Source: Coprinopsis marcescibilis
Lineage: Eukaryota > Basidiomycota > Agaricomycetes > Agaricales > Psathyrellaceae
Direction: 5' to 3'
Assembly: GCA_004369085.1 (NCBI GenBank)
Contig: ML210152.1
Span: 327,479 to 391,478 of the forward strand
DNA length: 64,000 bases
Numbering within the stretch: position 1 is the stretch's first letter; each line of letters starts with the position of its first letter. Of this stretch, positions 23,205 through 35,412 are shown one piece after another. The notes beneath the pieces were generated by a model. The model ran no database searches. It was not told where the DNA came from and saw nothing but the letters and a program-made list of their open reading frames with translations. A program made the position numbers and the translations under genes.

Positions 23205-26011
23205 TCATTCTTCTTGTCGCAAATCATCCTGCAAATCCTTCAGCTTGCTCCATTCGGGCTCGTCTTCGAAATCTTTCGTCCTAGCCGCAAAGGTACGGAC
23301 GATACTCCGAGCCTGCAACCTCCATTTATAGTCAGGCACCTTCTGCCCAAAGTTCCTCAAAATATCCGCAATCTCTTCCACCTCTGACACAGCCTCCCGC
23401 CATCTCACAATGTCCGACTCGCCTTTTTCCATCGTGCCCGCTGTGCTACACCGATAGCCGTCCAAATACGCTTTCAGCGCTTGCTCCCATTTGCCCTGCC
23501 ACTTCCACAACCTCCCATAAGCGCGGAACACGCGCGGCGATGAAATTCGCGGGAGGATCGTGTGTTCCAGCAGATTCCTAACCGTCCGATAAAGTCCATG
23601 CCCCTCGTTCGGGCTTACGCTCTGCTGGGTTCCACCTTCCCCGTCGGCATTGCTGTTGTCGGGCACAGTGTACGGCGCTCGTGTAACAGCATCCACAAGA
23701 CGATCAAGGACGTCTTCATCCACCGATTTCGCACCATCCTGCGCCGCGGTCTCCTCAACCACCCGACCCAACGCCCTCGCAGCCTCATGCAGCTCGCCCA
23801 CATCCATCGCCACGATCATAAAGTTGTACCACATCCGCCAGTTCTCGTAACTATGTCTGAGCCCGTGCTTCAGAGCCTGGAATGCCAGCATCTTGTTTGG
23901 GATCTGACCAGAGTTCGACCTCCGATCTCCATTGACGTCCGAGTCATCAACATCACCCTGTTGAACCGATATCCCGGTTATAAGTAACTATCAGCTAATG
24001 CTCGGTGCTTCTAGCAGGAAACAGAACAAGAACGTACGTTGCTTTGCTCATCCGAGTCATCTTTCTTTGCCGCCTGGCTCAGTCGGAGGTACATGCTCGC
24101 GAGATTGCTCCAGCTTTCCCCATCCTCCTCGTCAATAGTCACGCATCGCGCAAACGCGTCCTTTGCTGAAGCCCAATCCTCCACCCGCATACAGGCACAC
24201 CCCAACAGGAACCAGGTACGATGCATAAGTGGATTAATGCTCGCGGCGCGTTTCAGGTAGGTTATCGCATCGGCATAATTGCCACGGGCAAAGTAGTAAC
24301 CTCCGAGTGACCGCATTGCCCTCCCAGATGACTCTTTCGAGATAGTCCAGGCATGCTGATAGTGTTCGGGAGCTTTCTCAGGTTCCAGGTCTCCCAGAAG
24401 GCACCAAATCTTCGCCTCCCGTGCCGCATCTTGAATCGTCCTCCGCTTCTCCGTTGTCGGTTTGGCGCGAGACAGCACCGCGTCCGCCTCCTCCTTCTTC
24501 CCCTCCAAAAGATCGCGTAGGATGGCGGTACCCTTCTCCGGCCTCTCCAATACTGCCCAACATTTGACCGCATCTTCCCACATCTCCAGCCGCTCGAATA
24601 TCTCCAACGCCGACTTAACCACTCCCAGACTCATATACCGCAGTGCCAACTCCTTCTCCATCTCCCATTTGCTCGGTATGGGTATAGAGTGGAAGTAGAT
24701 CAGTCGTTCTGGGAGAGTCGAATCGGATGTAGGCATTTGGTCAATTAGAGCTTGAAGCTGGAACGTCGATCGCTCCACAGTACGGGTTCGAGTAGATTCG
24801 AGTCGGGAACGTAATAAAAGGGCCATGGTATGAATTGACCAGTTTCGGGGGTGGGAGATGACGCGCGCGACGTACGGTACCATTTGTTCGTTAGTGAGAC
24901 CGTGAGTTGGTGAAGTGTTGCGAACATTAAGGCAGAGGGATAGGAGAATAGATTGATCTAGAGGGTGTAGGGCTGGCTGGGACGAAGGGTCGATGTGATT
25001 AAGCCGCGATGCGCCGTCGGTTGGGCGAGAAGACGTGAACTGCGTTTGTTCGAGCAGCGTATCATCGTTGAGTGCGAGAGTTTCCGGCATTCTGCCCGGC
25101 GGCGTAGCGTCATTGCCGTTTTGGGTGTCAGATGCCCTTGTTTCGCTTTTGGAAATAGCTTGAGCCTGAGAACCATCTTCCTCCAGATGGCTTTCGGCTA
25201 GAAGTACGAGCTGACTGAGTTCGTTTACTTGGAACTTGGTCCGCTTCCCAAGGGCTCCTGTCAGCTCGTACTCCATCCCGGTGGCTCTCGCTGCGGCGAC
25301 AAAGTACTCTGCCGCTTGTTTGTCTTGGTCAAAGGTGTAGTGGAGAAGGCCCCGTTCCAATGCCAATCGGCCTGATAGCGAACGGTCGTTGGCGATGAAG
25401 GAAGCCAGCGATTCTAGCTCCTCGCTTAGATGGATATCGTGTGCGACGGGTTCATCCAGAGTCCTTTGATGCAGTGTTGTTACCCGTAGTCGCCACCAGG
25501 AGATGGTCTTGAGGTGTGTGAAAGGGACGGCCAAGATGAGATGGGCGAACCGCAGAAAAGCAGGGACATCAGCGAGATGATACGCTGGTTCCCCACCAAA
25601 GGCCAGTTCCTGAATAGCCTTTTCGTTTACAAGGTCTTCGGTGATGGAATCTGGCGTGGAAATTGTCAAAAGATCCAGGGGTCCCACATCTAATTTTGGG
25701 CCAGTCCAGTTGGATTGGACATAGGCGTGGAGACAAGCAACGGCGAGAGATAGTCGTATAATCTCATTTCCAACCGGATCATTATCCAGGGATCCAGAAA
25801 AGTCGAATATCTCCGCCAGAGATTGGCTGAAATCGTTGGTCGGCGGATGGAACAATTTGCGTGCGAAGCTGCTGGTTAAAACAGCCCGAAACTCGCCATC
25901 AACGACTTGTTTGGCGATTTTGCTGGCCTCGCTGGGCGATTCTTGGGCTCCAAGGTACCATTTCCCTTCGACCAAAGACTTTTCGAGCAGGAACGAGCTG
26001 GAGATGGTCAT
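23205..26011 (-). CDS. EMW1: TPR protein, TTC27/EMW1 family
   Basis: TTC27 (yeast Emw1) is a conserved essential TPR protein; in yeast it is linked to cell-wall integrity. From ATG 26011 one 660-codon exon runs to about 24036. A 75-nt intron then leads into GDVDDSDVNGDRRS and the last exon, ending at 23205. The N-terminal half is non-repetitive helical sequence with the family block GALGKRTKFQVNELSQLVLL. TPRs follow: ALEIFERLEMWEDAVKCWAV, GGYYFARGNYADAITYLKRA, WFLLGCACMRVEDWASAKDA and GESWSNLASMYLRLSQAAKK, then AFQALKHGLRHSYENWRMWY. Order and length (about 890 residues) agree with TTC27 proteins. The stop of the next upstream gene lies only 61 bp before this start codon, so its promoter must overlap that gene. 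Confidence 0.85.
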
Positions 26012-26072
26012 AATTCGTGGCGATTATGTTGCGTAAAGATTGACTAATTCCCTACCGCAGAGGTTCCCACGC

Positions 26073-27460
26073 TCATCGATCATCGATCGTTTCCAAATCG
26101 AGCCTTTCTCCTGGGCGCTTGATTTGCGTAACGCTCACTGGCAGGTTGGACACAATAGGGAAATCTAAGGAACCAGGAACTATATTAAAAGCTGAGTTTG
26201 AGTGGGTGTGAGCCAGGTACAGGTATACCGTGTTAAATCCACCAACGAGCCCTGCGTACTTATTTAGTGACTTTCTGGAATTTCCCTTACCGTAAACGCT
26301 GACTCGGGGTGTTGTACATGTGAAGGTTTCCATTGCGGCCTCGAGGCTCTGGCTTAACACCCGCTCAAATGTAAGCGGCGAACTTTTTTTTGCCACATGG
26401 CAGTTCGGTATAGATGTGTCATTCAGGGCTACTTCTTGACGTGGATTGGCAGCTGTGGTTCCACGAACTCCGGTGGGAGTAGGTCGTAATCCGGGCTGAT
26501 TACAAGTCATCACATCCCGCCTACCGTGAGGTTCCGCCAAGGAGGCTGGTAACTGCTGGTCACCGGATGAGGGAGATTGGTAGAGAGCATGTGAGACCGG
26601 GTTATCCTGAAGTCAAGGCTCGCATTGCAATACCGTGTCATTGAGTATGTATCAATGCGGTCGGAGTCCTTGACAACGAAGGGAAAACCAACCCAATATA
26701 TTGGGCCGTTTGCGATAATTTGCGACTTATCAATCACACTAATACACGAGACGTGACCCCACATAACTGACCGTATGCATGCACAATTGAGTCGGGAGAA
26801 GCGCCGGACCGAATATGTCGATGTGTAGCAATGGACCGCAAATCTCCCAGTGGCAATCACGAGAAATATGCACAGATTAGGCCGTGAAGCTGAGACCGGT
26901 GAGGGCGGATGAGAACATATCTTCAAATGTCCTAAGATGGGCGTTTGCATGATGGTAGAGGCTGGGCATAGGCAGCGTCATAGCGACAAGCGATGGACCA
27001 ATGTGTAGGATCTGAGTACACAAGTGTTTAGTTACGTTGGTGGTCAATGGGGGGTGTTTCAACGACAATTCGAGGGGCTAAGGCTCCGAGAGCGAATGAC
27101 CGTGACCCTTTCCCTCTAAACTTGGCAAGTGAGAGCCAGTGAATGGTCGCACCCAACCGCTGGAACGGCTCAAATCCACCGCCTGAGAGAATGAAACATG
27201 TGGTCGATTTATTACGTTCCTTTAAATCTAATCTATTGTCATCTGCAATGAACGTGGAAGGCTTTCCGCCAGAACTATGTCCCAAGTACGGTGGTCAGTG
27301 GCGCTAAGATATCTGAGTTTCGGCGTCCTGGGATAAGTTTTAAACGAAGTAAGAAAGGTCAATACCAATGAACTTTGGTTGATAGAACCCATATCTTGAA
27401 ACTCGGAAATTCATTCTGCGCCACTTTATCTGAGACCCGCTTTATTTCTTCATTTAACAT
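26073..27460 (-). CDS. Hypothetical spliced protein, function unknown
   Basis: I do not recognise a family. Start ATG 27460-27458 gives MLNEEIKRVSDKVAQNEFPS, and splicing across about 27365-27275 joins KVHC to SGGKPSTFIADDNRLDLKER with CFILSGGGFEPFQRLGATIH and KGSRSFALGALAPRIVVETP. Downstream exons probably include RPNLCIFLVIATGRFAVHCY (about 26895-26600) and the terminal exon VLSQSLEAAMETFTCTTPRV to SNLPVSVTQIKRPGERLDLE, stop at 26073. Exon 1, the first intron and the last exon look sound; the middle joints are not settled. There are no clear signal peptide or catalytic motifs. The model could be two genes or contain decayed exons. Confidence 0.45.
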
Positions 27461-28102
27461 CGGGTTAATTGTACAGAAGAGCTAGTGACACAATCCCTCA
27501 AATTGGAGAAGAGAAGCCTAGAGAAGCTTGCGGAATCAGGTGGCCTAGAGCTGTGAAGCTACTATTCGATGGAAGCCTTCTTTCAGACATTTGGCTTTGT
27601 ATCTCAATCTTTCCGGGGGTATGTTCTGTCATGGGACGTCTCGTGAGCCGCATTCTGGCCAATTCTTGGAGCAGAAACTGAGCCAAGAGCTCGTTTCTCA
27701 TATAATCTACCTTTGATCGTCTTCTATCGAGTGCAGAACCAGCTGGTAGGTTTCACCAGGGGTCACCAGGTCAGTCGATGATATTTTGCTAACATATTTC
27801 GGCGCTAAATGTGCGGAACTGGAATCGATTGAGTTCGAGCCTCTGTCGATATATGGAATTATATCTCTGCATCCTTTTTCTAAACCTCATTTCCAATGTT
27901 GCAACTATATCCAAGGGATTTTCTTCGAAATCTTGAAGGGGGCATTGGCCTCGGCTATTTCGGGCTGCTAAAAATGGATCACTGTCGGGCCGCATCTGAG
28001 CCGACAGAGCAGTTGGCGGATTCAGCATCCGTCGACGGACGCGGTCATCTGAGTCGTTCTTACCGTTCTGCACACAACTGCGCTAGCAGAATCTTCACAA
28101 AC
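27461..28102. other. Divergent spacer
   Basis: 642 bp between the start codons of the minus-strand hypothetical and the plus-strand acidic gene. Short ORFs only; presumably promoters of both. Confidence 0.4.
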
Positions 28103-29291
28103 ATGTCTTCGAACTCGAGTGGACGCAAGAATACGCTATATGACCTCAGCGGCCTGAGACTACCAGAAGGTACTGAGACAAGAAGAGTTCAAATAGCTGA
28201 ACCATCTGGACGAAGGGCAAGACCTACGACTCGACCACAAAGAACAAAGGACTTGGCCGGTAACTGGATAGCTCCTAACGCAGCAGGGCCTTCTCATATC
28301 CCCATATTTCGACCCACACGAGGTCCCGGGAGACAAGATGATGATGCTGGCCAAGGCGACGACGATCTTGGAGAAGGAGAGCAACACGCCTCGGAACATA
28401 CTGCGGACGTTACTAGCTCAAATGAGCCTGGTGCACAGAAACGAAAGGCCGAATCAGACGACAAATCATCGAAGAAACGGAAATTCACTCAGGAATTGGA
28501 CTACTTGGTTCGACAAGCCCAGACTGCGACCGGTGATGACTCCCGGACCCTCCCTTCTGCGGTAAGAGTTTATAGTAAGCTTTCGTGATTATGCATTCGC
28601 TCTGACGTATGCTGGATTGTGTCTAGGAACTGTTGAAAGTCATTCATCACCGCGCTGCTTCTTTCTACGATGAGCAGGGGATGCTTTTGAACTGTAGTCA
28701 ACAATATCGTCGAGATAAAAAGGCGAGAAAGCTAGCACGAACAGGAGGGACTAACAAGGGTAAGGCCAAAGCCACACCTCGAACAAAGAATGGAGCGACC
28801 GAATCCGTGGGGTCGGACTCCGATCTTTCGCTATCAGAAGACAATGATTCCGAAAACGATAATGTCGAAAACTCAGACGGGAAACGTAAACAATCAGGAA
28901 GAAATCGCGATATGTATAGGGTTCTGGACGGGAGTGCTCTGATGGCTTTAGGTGCGCGACAGGATATTATTGTCGAAAAGATATTTACACGGTCCCAGGT
29001 GTTATTATCCAGCAATTTGTTCGGTATCACGCCGAGGAGAGACCACCACCTGATGGATGGGAAGAAATTGCGGGACCGGATCCAGAGTCTGACAATAATC
29101 CTGACCCTGGGGGTTCGGTATCTCCAAGTCAGGACAGTGAGGAAGATCACAGAGTCGAAGAAAAAAACGAAGAGGAGGACGGGGACGATGAGGACGACCA
29201 GGAAGCTGAAGAGGAGGACGACCAGGAAGCTGAAGAGGAGGACGACCAAGAAGCCGAAGAGGAGTCAAGTGATGAAGATAATCGGCCTTGA
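28103..29291 (+). CDS. Acidic, lysine-rich hypothetical nuclear protein
   Basis: Function unknown, probably nuclear. Start ATG 28103 (MSSNSSGRKNTLYDLSGLRL). The first exon has basic patches (GRRARPTTRPQRTK, KRKAESDDKSSKKRK, a good bipartite-type NLS). An intron at about 28562-28627 joins LPSA to ELLKVIHHRAASFYDEQGML. A second intron at about 28953-28998, opened by gtgcgc and closed by cccag, joins ALMALG to VIIQQFVRYHAEERPPPDGW. The C-terminus is highly acidic with three tandem copies of an eight-residue unit (EEEDDQEA), then EESSDEDNRP and TGA at 29289-29291. Without that second intron the acidic tail is out of frame, so its strong, regular composition supports the model. It resembles histone-binding or other chromatin-associated acidic proteins only in composition. 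Confidence 0.6.
29193..29264 (+). repeat. Three tandem 24-bp repeats, in frame
   Basis: Three copies of a 24-bp unit beginning GACGACCAGGAAGCTGAAGA; the third copy differs at two third-codon positions. Each copy encodes one eight-residue acidic unit in the tail of the gene at 28103-29291. Confidence 0.9.
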
Positions 29292-29838
29292 ACCCCATCT
29301 CATTCCAACACAACGGCGGAAGCAACGAGGTCTTCGGAATAACACAAGGCGCCAAAGCGATGCCCCCCTTTCACATCCCTTGGTTCTTTAATTGGGCGTC
29401 AGCTTCTGATGAACCTAATCTTTGTGACAAACTGGAATATTTATGGTTTACCCTGTCATACACCTTTGGCCTGAACTTGGGATCTTTCTCCACTGGTGTT
29501 TCACGGCCGTTTTGCGAAACTCCACAACAGGGCATACTGCGGCTCGCAGAAAGAAATCTGACATGGCGAATGGATAGGGTAACCCTGGTTTGTGAAGACG
29601 ATTCTCACTGTACCCTGCACGGCATCTTTCCAAAGCCACGATCCTCTCGGAATGCTGACACCTCTACTGCACCCAACTTGCATGATGCACTGCAGTATCT
29701 GTGATGCTGTGAGTAGTGTCGAACCTCGCGTTCGACCAGTTCCTGTATACCTTGATGTCATAGCCAAATCACAAGTAGGAAATGAAAGCAGTACTTGGCA
29801 TTAGAATTAAATAGGTTACTTGTCCATGGACTATGGCG
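29292..29838. other. Convergent 3' spacer
   Basis: About 550 bp between the acidic-protein gene and uL13m, which converge. Open on the plus strand at 29288-29704 for 138 codons, but the frame overlaps the stop of the previous gene and has no recognisable motif. Confidence 0.4.
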
Positions 29839-30523
29839 CTATGAAGACTGTTCTTCAGCCTGTGCTGCTCGGAGCGCCTCCAAAGTTTTAGAAGTGGTAG
29901 GTGTTGATGGGTCATAGTTTTCAGGAAGGGTTCCATCTTCCCAGTTCTTGAGAATGTTGCCCCCAACAATGCCCATGCGGTCGCCAGAGAAAATCTTCAG
30001 CCTTTCCAGCCGTCTATCCCGAAGCTTGTTCTTCGGCAACATGCCAGCAACTGCCTGACGGATGATCTAGTTCGCGACAATGCCAGGTCAGTGTCGCGCG
30101 AAAGCGTGAGGCTAGGGATGCACACCTCTTCTGGCTTTCGTTCCTGCATTGTCTTGTATGGCGTCTCCTTCAAACCTCCCGGGAACATGGTGTGTTTGCG
30201 GTAAACCAGCTGATCCTCCTTCCTCCCTGTCACCTTGACATGGCGGCTATTGGTCACGACAACGTAGTCGCCGCAGTCAACTAATAGATATAATGAGCAG
30301 CAGGAAATTGAAGGTTCATAGAATACGCACTGCTAGGGTTGTATACGGGTTTGTGCTTGCCCATAAGGACCAGTGCTATCCTCTCCGCGAGTTTACCCAG
30401 AACACGGTCGGAAGCATCTACATGATGCCACACCCGTGCAAGGGCTAGCGTGGTCTACGGCAGCGTCAGTATATCAGCGTCACAGATAATAGCTATGCTC
30501 ACATTTCCGATAGCTTGAGACAT
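29839..30523 (-). CDS. MRPL23: Mitochondrial ribosomal protein uL13m
   Basis: Large-subunit protein of the mitochondrial ribosome, uL13 family (yeast MRPL23; bacterial L13). Four exons: ATG 30523-30521 encodes MSQAIGN; then [20 protein letters not shown] and [19 protein letters not shown]; then [20 protein letters not shown] with [20 protein letters not shown]; then [20 protein letters not shown] and LKIFSGD, ending in a charged extension. The [32 protein letters not shown] and [12 protein letters not shown] signatures of L13 are all recognisable. There is no long cleavable presequence, which is common in this family. Introns are 30502-30455, about 30328-30281 and about 30126-30067. Confidence 0.92.
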
Positions 30524-33374
30524 TGTGGTCGACGCCGTTCAGCGCTGTTCAGGACGACGTTGACGCGCTTGCAAACTCACATCAGCCAAGCCGTGTTCGG
30601 CAAATTGTTTGTGGGTAAATATTCGCACGCTCGTGGTGCACGGACCAGCTGACTCTGGCAGCAAGTTTAAGTTGTCCGGCCAGCACGATGATTTATGTCT
30701 ACTACCACTAGGACAGCTTCTAGGAACCAGGGACACCAAAAGCTCAGCGACCTTACAAAGCCTTACAATTAGAAGGAAACCCTGTACCTGAAATCTAAAA
30801 CCCAGTATGGATCTAGCAACTCGAACTCGGCAGCCGCAACTTGGAGGATTCGGACTGGTCGCTGTGCAGCTGTAAGGGTACAGCTTGACGCAGTGCAGGA
30901 GCCGGGTGCAAACGATGTACCCGATTTATCTTCTGGAATGTATCCCACATCTGAGATTGGTTTCACCGTGATTTGCGAGAGGGGTCTTCCAGATATCTGC
31001 TGCAGGTGGCTGATTAACTCTTCCGGCTTGCATTCCCTCGCGTTCTGGGCCCTTCTTTGCGTCTTATCTCGCATCTAAACGCTCCTTCTACCTTGGTTAC
31101 TTCCCGGTCAGCAAGATTCCTGCTCTAATGGGCTGCCACCATTATTCAAATCAACCGTCTGGCTGCCGACAGGGACTACAACATGCTGTGATGATATTGG
31201 GGCCACTCGATCAGAAAGTTCTTTAACATATTCTCTTGATATCTTAACTCGACTGGCTTTCTAGGTGGAAAAATGGCCCAAGTGCCAGATTGGGAAATAC
31301 GCAGAGCTGGTGTCGTTAACAGCGTTCAGGCCGTGCTTTCACGGCATTTAACCGCATGTAAGCGCTCAGATCCATCTAAAACTTTCGCGCAGCTTTCCCA
31401 CTTTGCGAATGGCTCTGACCACCTGCAGTCTTGCCACATAAATCTCAAGATTAGTTTCCTAACACAGTGCCCGATTGGACCTGCACGGAAAGCGCGGACC
31501 CTTGGCTAATCATTTCCTTCGTCTCTCAGGTTCAGTGGATAATCATATCAATTTCAGGGGCACTTCGGCCTAATAGCACCTGCACCTGACTCGACAAATG
31601 AAGACAGATCTCCAATGTATTCTGTGCAGTCACTTATCTCGAACATTTCAGGGGGCTTAAATCTGCTGCGTGTGTCAAGGTGTGCCTACAAAGTTATTAC
31701 CCTACCTATACATCCAGATTCTACTCATATTTGTTTTGTAAATTTAGAGAATTGCGATTATTTTATCACATCGGAGTGCCGGTCGAGAAAGAACCCGCAA
31801 ACCCATCTCTTTGAAGGCTACACCATGATAACTGTATCATGTTGTGGCAATTCAAGCCGACGGACTGCCACGGTTCTTTCATAACCGATTGCTATCGGTC
31901 GTACATACATGTGCTTCTCGATGGGCCTGCGAAACACGGTAGAGTATGAGAGTGAATGAGGTAACTGCAAGACATGACGTTTGTGGACGCTGCGATTGCT
32001 GATTTGTGTGTTAGGCGTATCGGGCAACAGCCAATGGTAATTGTTCGGACTTTCCCATCGGAAACCTCAAGGCTGACAATGGGCTAACTGTAGTGGTCTG
32101 CAGGCGATCAAGAGGAGTAAAGTATCATGGATACGCACGTATCCGAATGCTGTTCCTTTTTCACCCCGGCTATCTGATAACGAAACGACCATCTGGCTGC
32201 CTTTAACAGAGCTAACCATCTCATGTGGCAACGACACCACGCGATTTAATCTCCTCGGGCCAGCCGTTAACTCAATTGTATGGATGTCTGGCGTTTACAC
32301 AGTAGGCCGATATTATTTTACATAACTAAACTGTCAAGTAACATGCGTGTCAGCTGACGCCGTGGAACACAAACTCAAGCCAAAACATTACCAGACATTC
32401 TGTGTAACTCCTCCCCCAGTCATTATCTCCTTTGTAAGTCGTTGCCCCCCTGCGTAGCGGTATGTCTCGTCAAATCCCAGTCTGAGAGCGCTGACAACTT
32501 TCAACAGCTTACCGCTCGGATTGAGCTCGATCCATCCAGAGTGCTCACTGAACCGAGTCCACCGATAATTCCCAGTCAGGCGGGAATTCACACTAGGCCC
32601 TGTCCTGCGAATGGGACAGTTTGGGCGAGCTCACTGCTCACCGCCTTTCGTCACCAGACCCCAGTTTGTGGTTGCATACGATGAGACGCCCTCACGGCTC
32701 ACGCGTCAGGCGATCCCCATGGGCCACACCGACGTCATCTCGCTGCTCGGTGTTTAATCATTTCGGTTTTCTAGGATTTGTGGCGCTGAGAAGTTGTGAC
32801 ATGCGCAGCGACATGATGAGAACCATTGCCTCCTTGACCTCGAAAGGTTCTTGTGCCTTGTCGGCGAATTCTCTTATAGACTCTTATAGATGATGAGAAG
32901 ATCTGGTCGATGGCTCTCCGAATCTTCGCAAGTACGCACCAGGAAAAACCTCGGTAGGTAAATGTTGTATGTAATGGGGATTATTTTGTTCCAAAGACTC
33001 TGACGGGGATGTGCGCGTCTAGAATGCCTCCTGTTCATTGGACAAATGAGGTCACCCGACACCGTAAAAATTATTTGCATAATGCGGCAAAGCTTTGAAT
33101 CGAGACTCAATGGTATTCCAGCCAATGCCGGTCAGAGTTGGCGGTCGCCAACCGATCGTAAGTCCGTACGAAAATTTGCTCGTTTCAATTGGATTGGTAC
33201 AAGCGCCACATTCTCACCTCAACCTGGATTGCTGCGTGTATATCCGTGCTTCAAGGCATCTTACTCATGTCCACTTTTGAAAATGTTGGCTATATGATAA
33301 GAAATATCGAAAGAAAAGTACATCTGCGGGGGTAAGAAAACATAAACATGAATGATACATTGCGAATCTCGAAA
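30524..33374. other. 2.85-kb stretch without a confident gene
   Basis: The longest gene-poor stretch in the first 40 kb. The best ORF is 30769-31074 (-), 101 codons, beginning MRDKTQRRAQNARECKPEEL, a protein-like start that I cannot extend by splicing. The frames at 31273-31509, 31615-31884 and 33046-33297 (+) show no motif. The base composition is more AT-rich in places (around 31600-31800). It could be decayed transposon or relic-gene sequence, but I see no terminal repeats. Confidence 0.45.
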
Positions 33375-33752
33375 CTAAGAAAACACCGCCGAGGCTTTGC
33401 CTGGGCCTTGGGGTTGTCTTAGCTCGAGCGGAGGTATCCACTCTGGGACCTTGCCCCACTCGAACTTTCCACCTTTGAACGCAACCAAAGCCCCCGCTGG
33501 CAAAATTTCAGAATAGTTGGCGGGTAACCTCGAATCTTGGGGCACTATACCAGGCCTGTAGTTGTAAACAGCCTTGTGGAAGTCTAGCGCTCCTTGGGTG
33601 TTGGGTGTCGTGTGATGATGTGATGCCGCCCCAAACGCACCGCTGGATTGACCCAATACAATAGCTGTGGCTCCGAAAGATGTCCCGAACGCTGACTTGG
33701 TCTGTTGTTGCTGGGGTGCTGGAGCTGATGGGGTCCCGAACACTGACGTCGC

Positions 33753-33784
<32 letters not shown>

Positions 33785-35412
33785 GGCCGAAAACTGATTG
33801 GGCACCACCATGGGAAGGGTTGCCGAATGCACTAACCGATCCTTGAGGAGTGCCAAACGTCGAAAAAGCCGATGCAGACGCGGTGCCGGATGTGGCTGGA
33901 GTACCAAACGCGCTCCCAGTGGGATTACTGGCAGCAGCAGGTGCAGGGGTTCCGAACACGGATCCACCTCCAAAGGGATTCGTCGGTGCGGTGGCGGGAG
34001 TCCCAAAGGCAGGTTGGCCAAACACGGAACCTGATGCGGGCTTATTGGTCGCCGCCGCCGCAAAGGCAGAGGGCTGAGAACCAGAGAAAGCGGAGAACGC
34101 CCCACCGGGACCTGCTGCAGGAGCGGCTGGGGCGGTACTCGCAGTCGCGCCAAACGCAGTGGGTCCTGCGCTGGCGTAATTTCCAAATGCACCAGTCGCT
34201 GGCTTGATGATTGAAGACGCATTGTTTTGAGCCCCACCGCCAAAGCCTGTCGAGCCAAAAGATGGTTGGCCGAAAGCAGATGTCGAGGTGTTTGGGGGAG
34301 GATTTGAAGTTCCTCCAAACCCTGATTGTCCGAAGGCCGGTTGGCCAAACGCTGGTTTGCCAAATACTGATGCTGAGGTGGGTGTGCCAAAGGCGGATGT
34401 GCTAGGATTAGTGTTTCCAAATACTGACCCAGAAGTGGGGTTTGTTGACGCGCCAAAAGCAGAGGCGGTGGGTTGAGTTCCACCAAAGGCGGGTGTGGTA
34501 CTAGATGGCGCGCCGAAAACGGATGCCGCGGGTGCGGCGGCAGGTGTTCCAAAGGCAGACGCTGTGTTTGTCGGATTCCCAAACGCAGAAGTTGCTGCAG
34601 GTGCGCCAAATGCCGATGCACTACCAGTACCAAACAATCCAGTTTTTGTGGTAGTGACGGCTCCTCTAGCTTGTTCTTTGGCTTTTTCAAAGACCTGGCT
34701 GTAATTTGCCAATGCATTCTGTTGAAGCGTGTGTGTCATGAAAACATGAGCCATCAGCAAGAAGGTCAACGTACAGAAAGCACGTTTCCCGCTGCCGCAA
34801 TTTGTGTTGACTCGTAGGTCACCTTGGATATCTTGGTCAACGCTCTGGACCGCATCCACGCAATAGTCGGACATACATATTCACTGGGATTGTTGGCTGC
34901 TTTTGCCGCAGCAGCTTTGACTCTAAGCTCTTCTGGGCTTTCGTCAAGTCCTGCAATCACAACAGGTTCGTGTTTCGCAGGTCCGTACGACGATAGTGGC
35001 CACAGGGGCTTGTCCTTTGAAGGAGTCAAATCGTCTTTAATGGTTTCTGCGCTGTTCAGATGTCGAATGAGGTTGATGCTGGATTGCAGCAGAAAGGCTG
35101 ACGAACGTGAAGGCATAGACTTTCTCGGAAACTGTTGCTGGTTTGTTGTTGTTCCAAGTAGATTCTAAAGCAGAAGCCGAGAGCTTTAATCCACAAGCCA
35201 AGGGGATTGTAATTAACACGTACGGCCAAATGCTCCTTGGCTCGGGTTACTGGGATGTTCGTTTCTGCAAGACGTTCCAAATCTGCATTGGCCACGCAGA
35301 AAGAATTGACAGACGGCCTAAGCAGAAGTTCTTCATCAATAAGCACAGTATTTCGCGAGCCGTGTCCCCAAATTTGGGACAGGAATACAATAGATAGCTC
35401 CTCACATACCAT
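33375..35412 (-). CDS. NUP42: Nup42-type CCCH zinc-finger FG nucleoporin
   Basis: A nuclear-pore protein of the Nup42/Amo1/NUPL2 type, which binds Gle1 at the cytoplasmic face during mRNA export. The start ATG (35412-35410) is a complete 3-nt coding exon followed by gtatgt; after the intron the frame reads [22 protein letters not shown]-type CCCH finger (Cx7Cx5Cx3H). Next come an [14 protein letters not shown] exon and, after a 55-nt intron, [24 protein letters not shown] plus [12 protein letters not shown], the family's conserved linker. The long terminal exon has dozens of FG dipeptides, mostly SAFG and SVFG, a polyQ run encoded at about 33749-33784, and the C-terminal [20 protein letters not shown] and [15 protein letters not shown]. 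The alternative frame at 33584-34717 is a shadow of the low-complexity exon. Confidence 0.85.
33749..33784. repeat. (TTG)n trinucleotide run, polyQ-coding
   Basis: About twelve TTG units (CAA on the coding strand) encoding a glutamine run inside the FG domain of the Nup42-type gene. A likely length-variable site. Confidence 0.9.

Noticed and set aside
33584..34717. 377-codon minus-strand ORF
   Set aside because: Alternative frame of the FG-repeat exon of the Nup42-type gene; the true frame carries the FG repeats and conserved C-terminus.
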